Shown: positions 14,179 to 14,640 of the stretch, piece by piece | How positions within the stretch are numbered: position 1 is the first letter of the stretch | Layout of the letters: every line of letters starts with the position of its first letter | Assembly (NCBI GenBank): GCA_030587525.1 | Contig: JAUQYW010000120.1 | Coordinates: 1 to 14,640, forward strand | DNA length: 14,640 nucleotides | DNA from: Candidatus Sigynarchaeota archaeon | GTDB lineage: Archaea > Asgardarchaeota > Lokiarchaeia > Sigynarchaeales > Sigynarchaeaceae | Reading direction: 5' to 3' | Notes under the pieces: model-generated | Seen by the model: the letters and a program-made list of their open reading frames with translations, nothing else | Databases searched by the model: none | What the model was told of the DNA's origin: nothing | Made by a program: the position numbers and the translations under genes

Positions 14179-14207
14179 GGGCATGCCCCGATTACACCTC
14201 GAAGTGT
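14179..14207. promoter_or_regulatory. Two adjacent palindromes upstream of the AT-rich gene
   Basis: GGGCATGCCC (14179-14188) is a perfect 10-bp palindrome. ACACCTCGAAGTGT (14194-14207) is a 14-bp dyad with 12 matching positions. They are followed by the AT-rich TTATATATG that runs into the ATG at 14218. The arrangement suits operator sites beside a promoter, but the frame is also open through part of this stretch, so some of it could be coding. Confidence 0.35.
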
Positions 14208-14217
14208 GGGATTATAT

Positions 14218-14640
14218 ATGCAAAATATCTTTGGCGAATACAATCAAATCTATTTTATTCAAGAAGACGGTATCAAATTCCTTTGCGATAGGGCTCATCG
14301 TAAAAAACCAGTACGATTCGAAGAAGAACATCTTCTAGATTTATCATCATCTAAACGAAAGCCGGGTGAATTGTCTTTCCTTGGAAGTTTTGATTTTTCG
14401 CCAAAATCCGATGTTGTTGAAATTTCTGGAAATCGATTTAGAAAAAAGGGCGTACCTTACGAATTAAACGCGTCTGGCTTTGGACGTGGATTAAGGTATC
14501 AAGCAATTGAAACAGAAAGTGACCGAATTGCCGCCCTTTTAATCGTTGAATTACCGCCACTTTGTCAATATAGAATCCATTGGGATGTAATATCACACGA
14601 TGATACGTGTTTTCATCTTCCTGAAGGCATTATTGTAACT
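14218..14640 (+). CDS. Unrecognised AT-rich open frame (partial, runs off right edge)
   Basis: Translating from the ATG at 14218 gives 141 codons without a stop to the last base of the window (MQNIFGEYNQIYFIQEDG...LPEGIIVT). I do not recognise the product. It is a mixed alpha/beta sequence with no signal peptide or membrane segment; a basic stretch HRKKPVR (22-28) and repeated aromatic/acidic strands are the only features. Codon use is clearly different from all other genes here: A/T-ending codons (GAA, AAA, TTT, TTA, ATT) dominate, whereas the neighbours prefer GAG, AAG, CTC and GCG. That suggests a separate origin, perhaps an acquired island starting near 14000. The frame is also open upstream to 14107, with GTG at 14206 as an alternative start. 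The long open frame at low GC content supports real coding. Confidence 0.6.
   Translation, partial: MQNIFGEYNQIYFIQEDGIKFLCDRAHRKKPVRFEEEHLLDLSSSKRKPGELSFLGSFDFSPKSDVVEISGNRFRKKGVPYELNASGFGRGLRYQAIETESDRIAALLIVELPPLCQYRIHWDVISHDDTCFHLPEGIIVT

Noticed and set aside
14058..14220. CRISPR array or transposon end
   Set aside because: The repeats are few, short, differently built and not regularly spaced; no cas, transposase or target-site duplication is visible.

Overview
The window looks like chromosomal DNA from an anaerobic archaeon. Three things in the sequence support this. AT-rich TATA-like boxes lie 25 to 60 bases before most first genes. Most first genes lack a Shine-Dalgarno site, while one appears inside an operon. 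Genes end in plain T-tracts. The gene set (corrinoid/UroD-type methyltransferase, molybdopterin oxidoreductase, MaoC hydratase, thiolase, FadD-like ligase, geranylgeranyl-reductase-like flavoprotein) resembles the metabolism reported for Asgard archaea. That placement is a guess: no rRNA, tRNA or ribosomal gene is present to test it.

Layout, left to right: (1) the first half of an MFS transporter (-) running off the left edge, preceded by a 21-bp tandem repeat; (2) a metal-dependent amidohydrolase (-), divergent from (3) a flavoprotein of the geranylgeranyl reductase/FixC type (+), with one AT-rich box able to serve both; (4) a carbon-nitrogen hydrolase (-), convergent with the flavoprotein and head to head with (5) a MaoC dehydratase and (6) a thiolase (+, two-gene operon); (7) a three-gene overlapping operon on the minus strand, transcribed in the order molybdopterin oxidoreductase, corrinoid protein, UroD-family methyltransferase (9896 down to 5820); (8) divergent from it, a HEAT-repeat-like protein, an unrecognised 287-aa protein and an acyl-CoA synthetase (+); (9) about 220 bases of T-tracts, hairpins and palindromes; (10) a clearly more AT-rich, unrecognised open frame running off the right edge.

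Functionally, the ligase, MaoC hydratase and thiolase are parts of acyl-CoA breakdown or synthesis, but acyl-CoA dehydrogenase and 3-hydroxyacyl-CoA dehydrogenase are absent here, so the set is incomplete. The overlapping operon is the most striking unit. A split corrinoid-protein/UroD-methyltransferase pair, comparable in domain content to CmuA, is translationally linked to a molybdopterin enzyme of unknown substrate, suggesting methyl transfer coupled to a redox step. The two hydrolases and the transporter suggest uptake and breakdown of small carbon/nitrogen compounds, with substrates unknown. No tRNA, rRNA, CRISPR array, transposase or integrase was seen.
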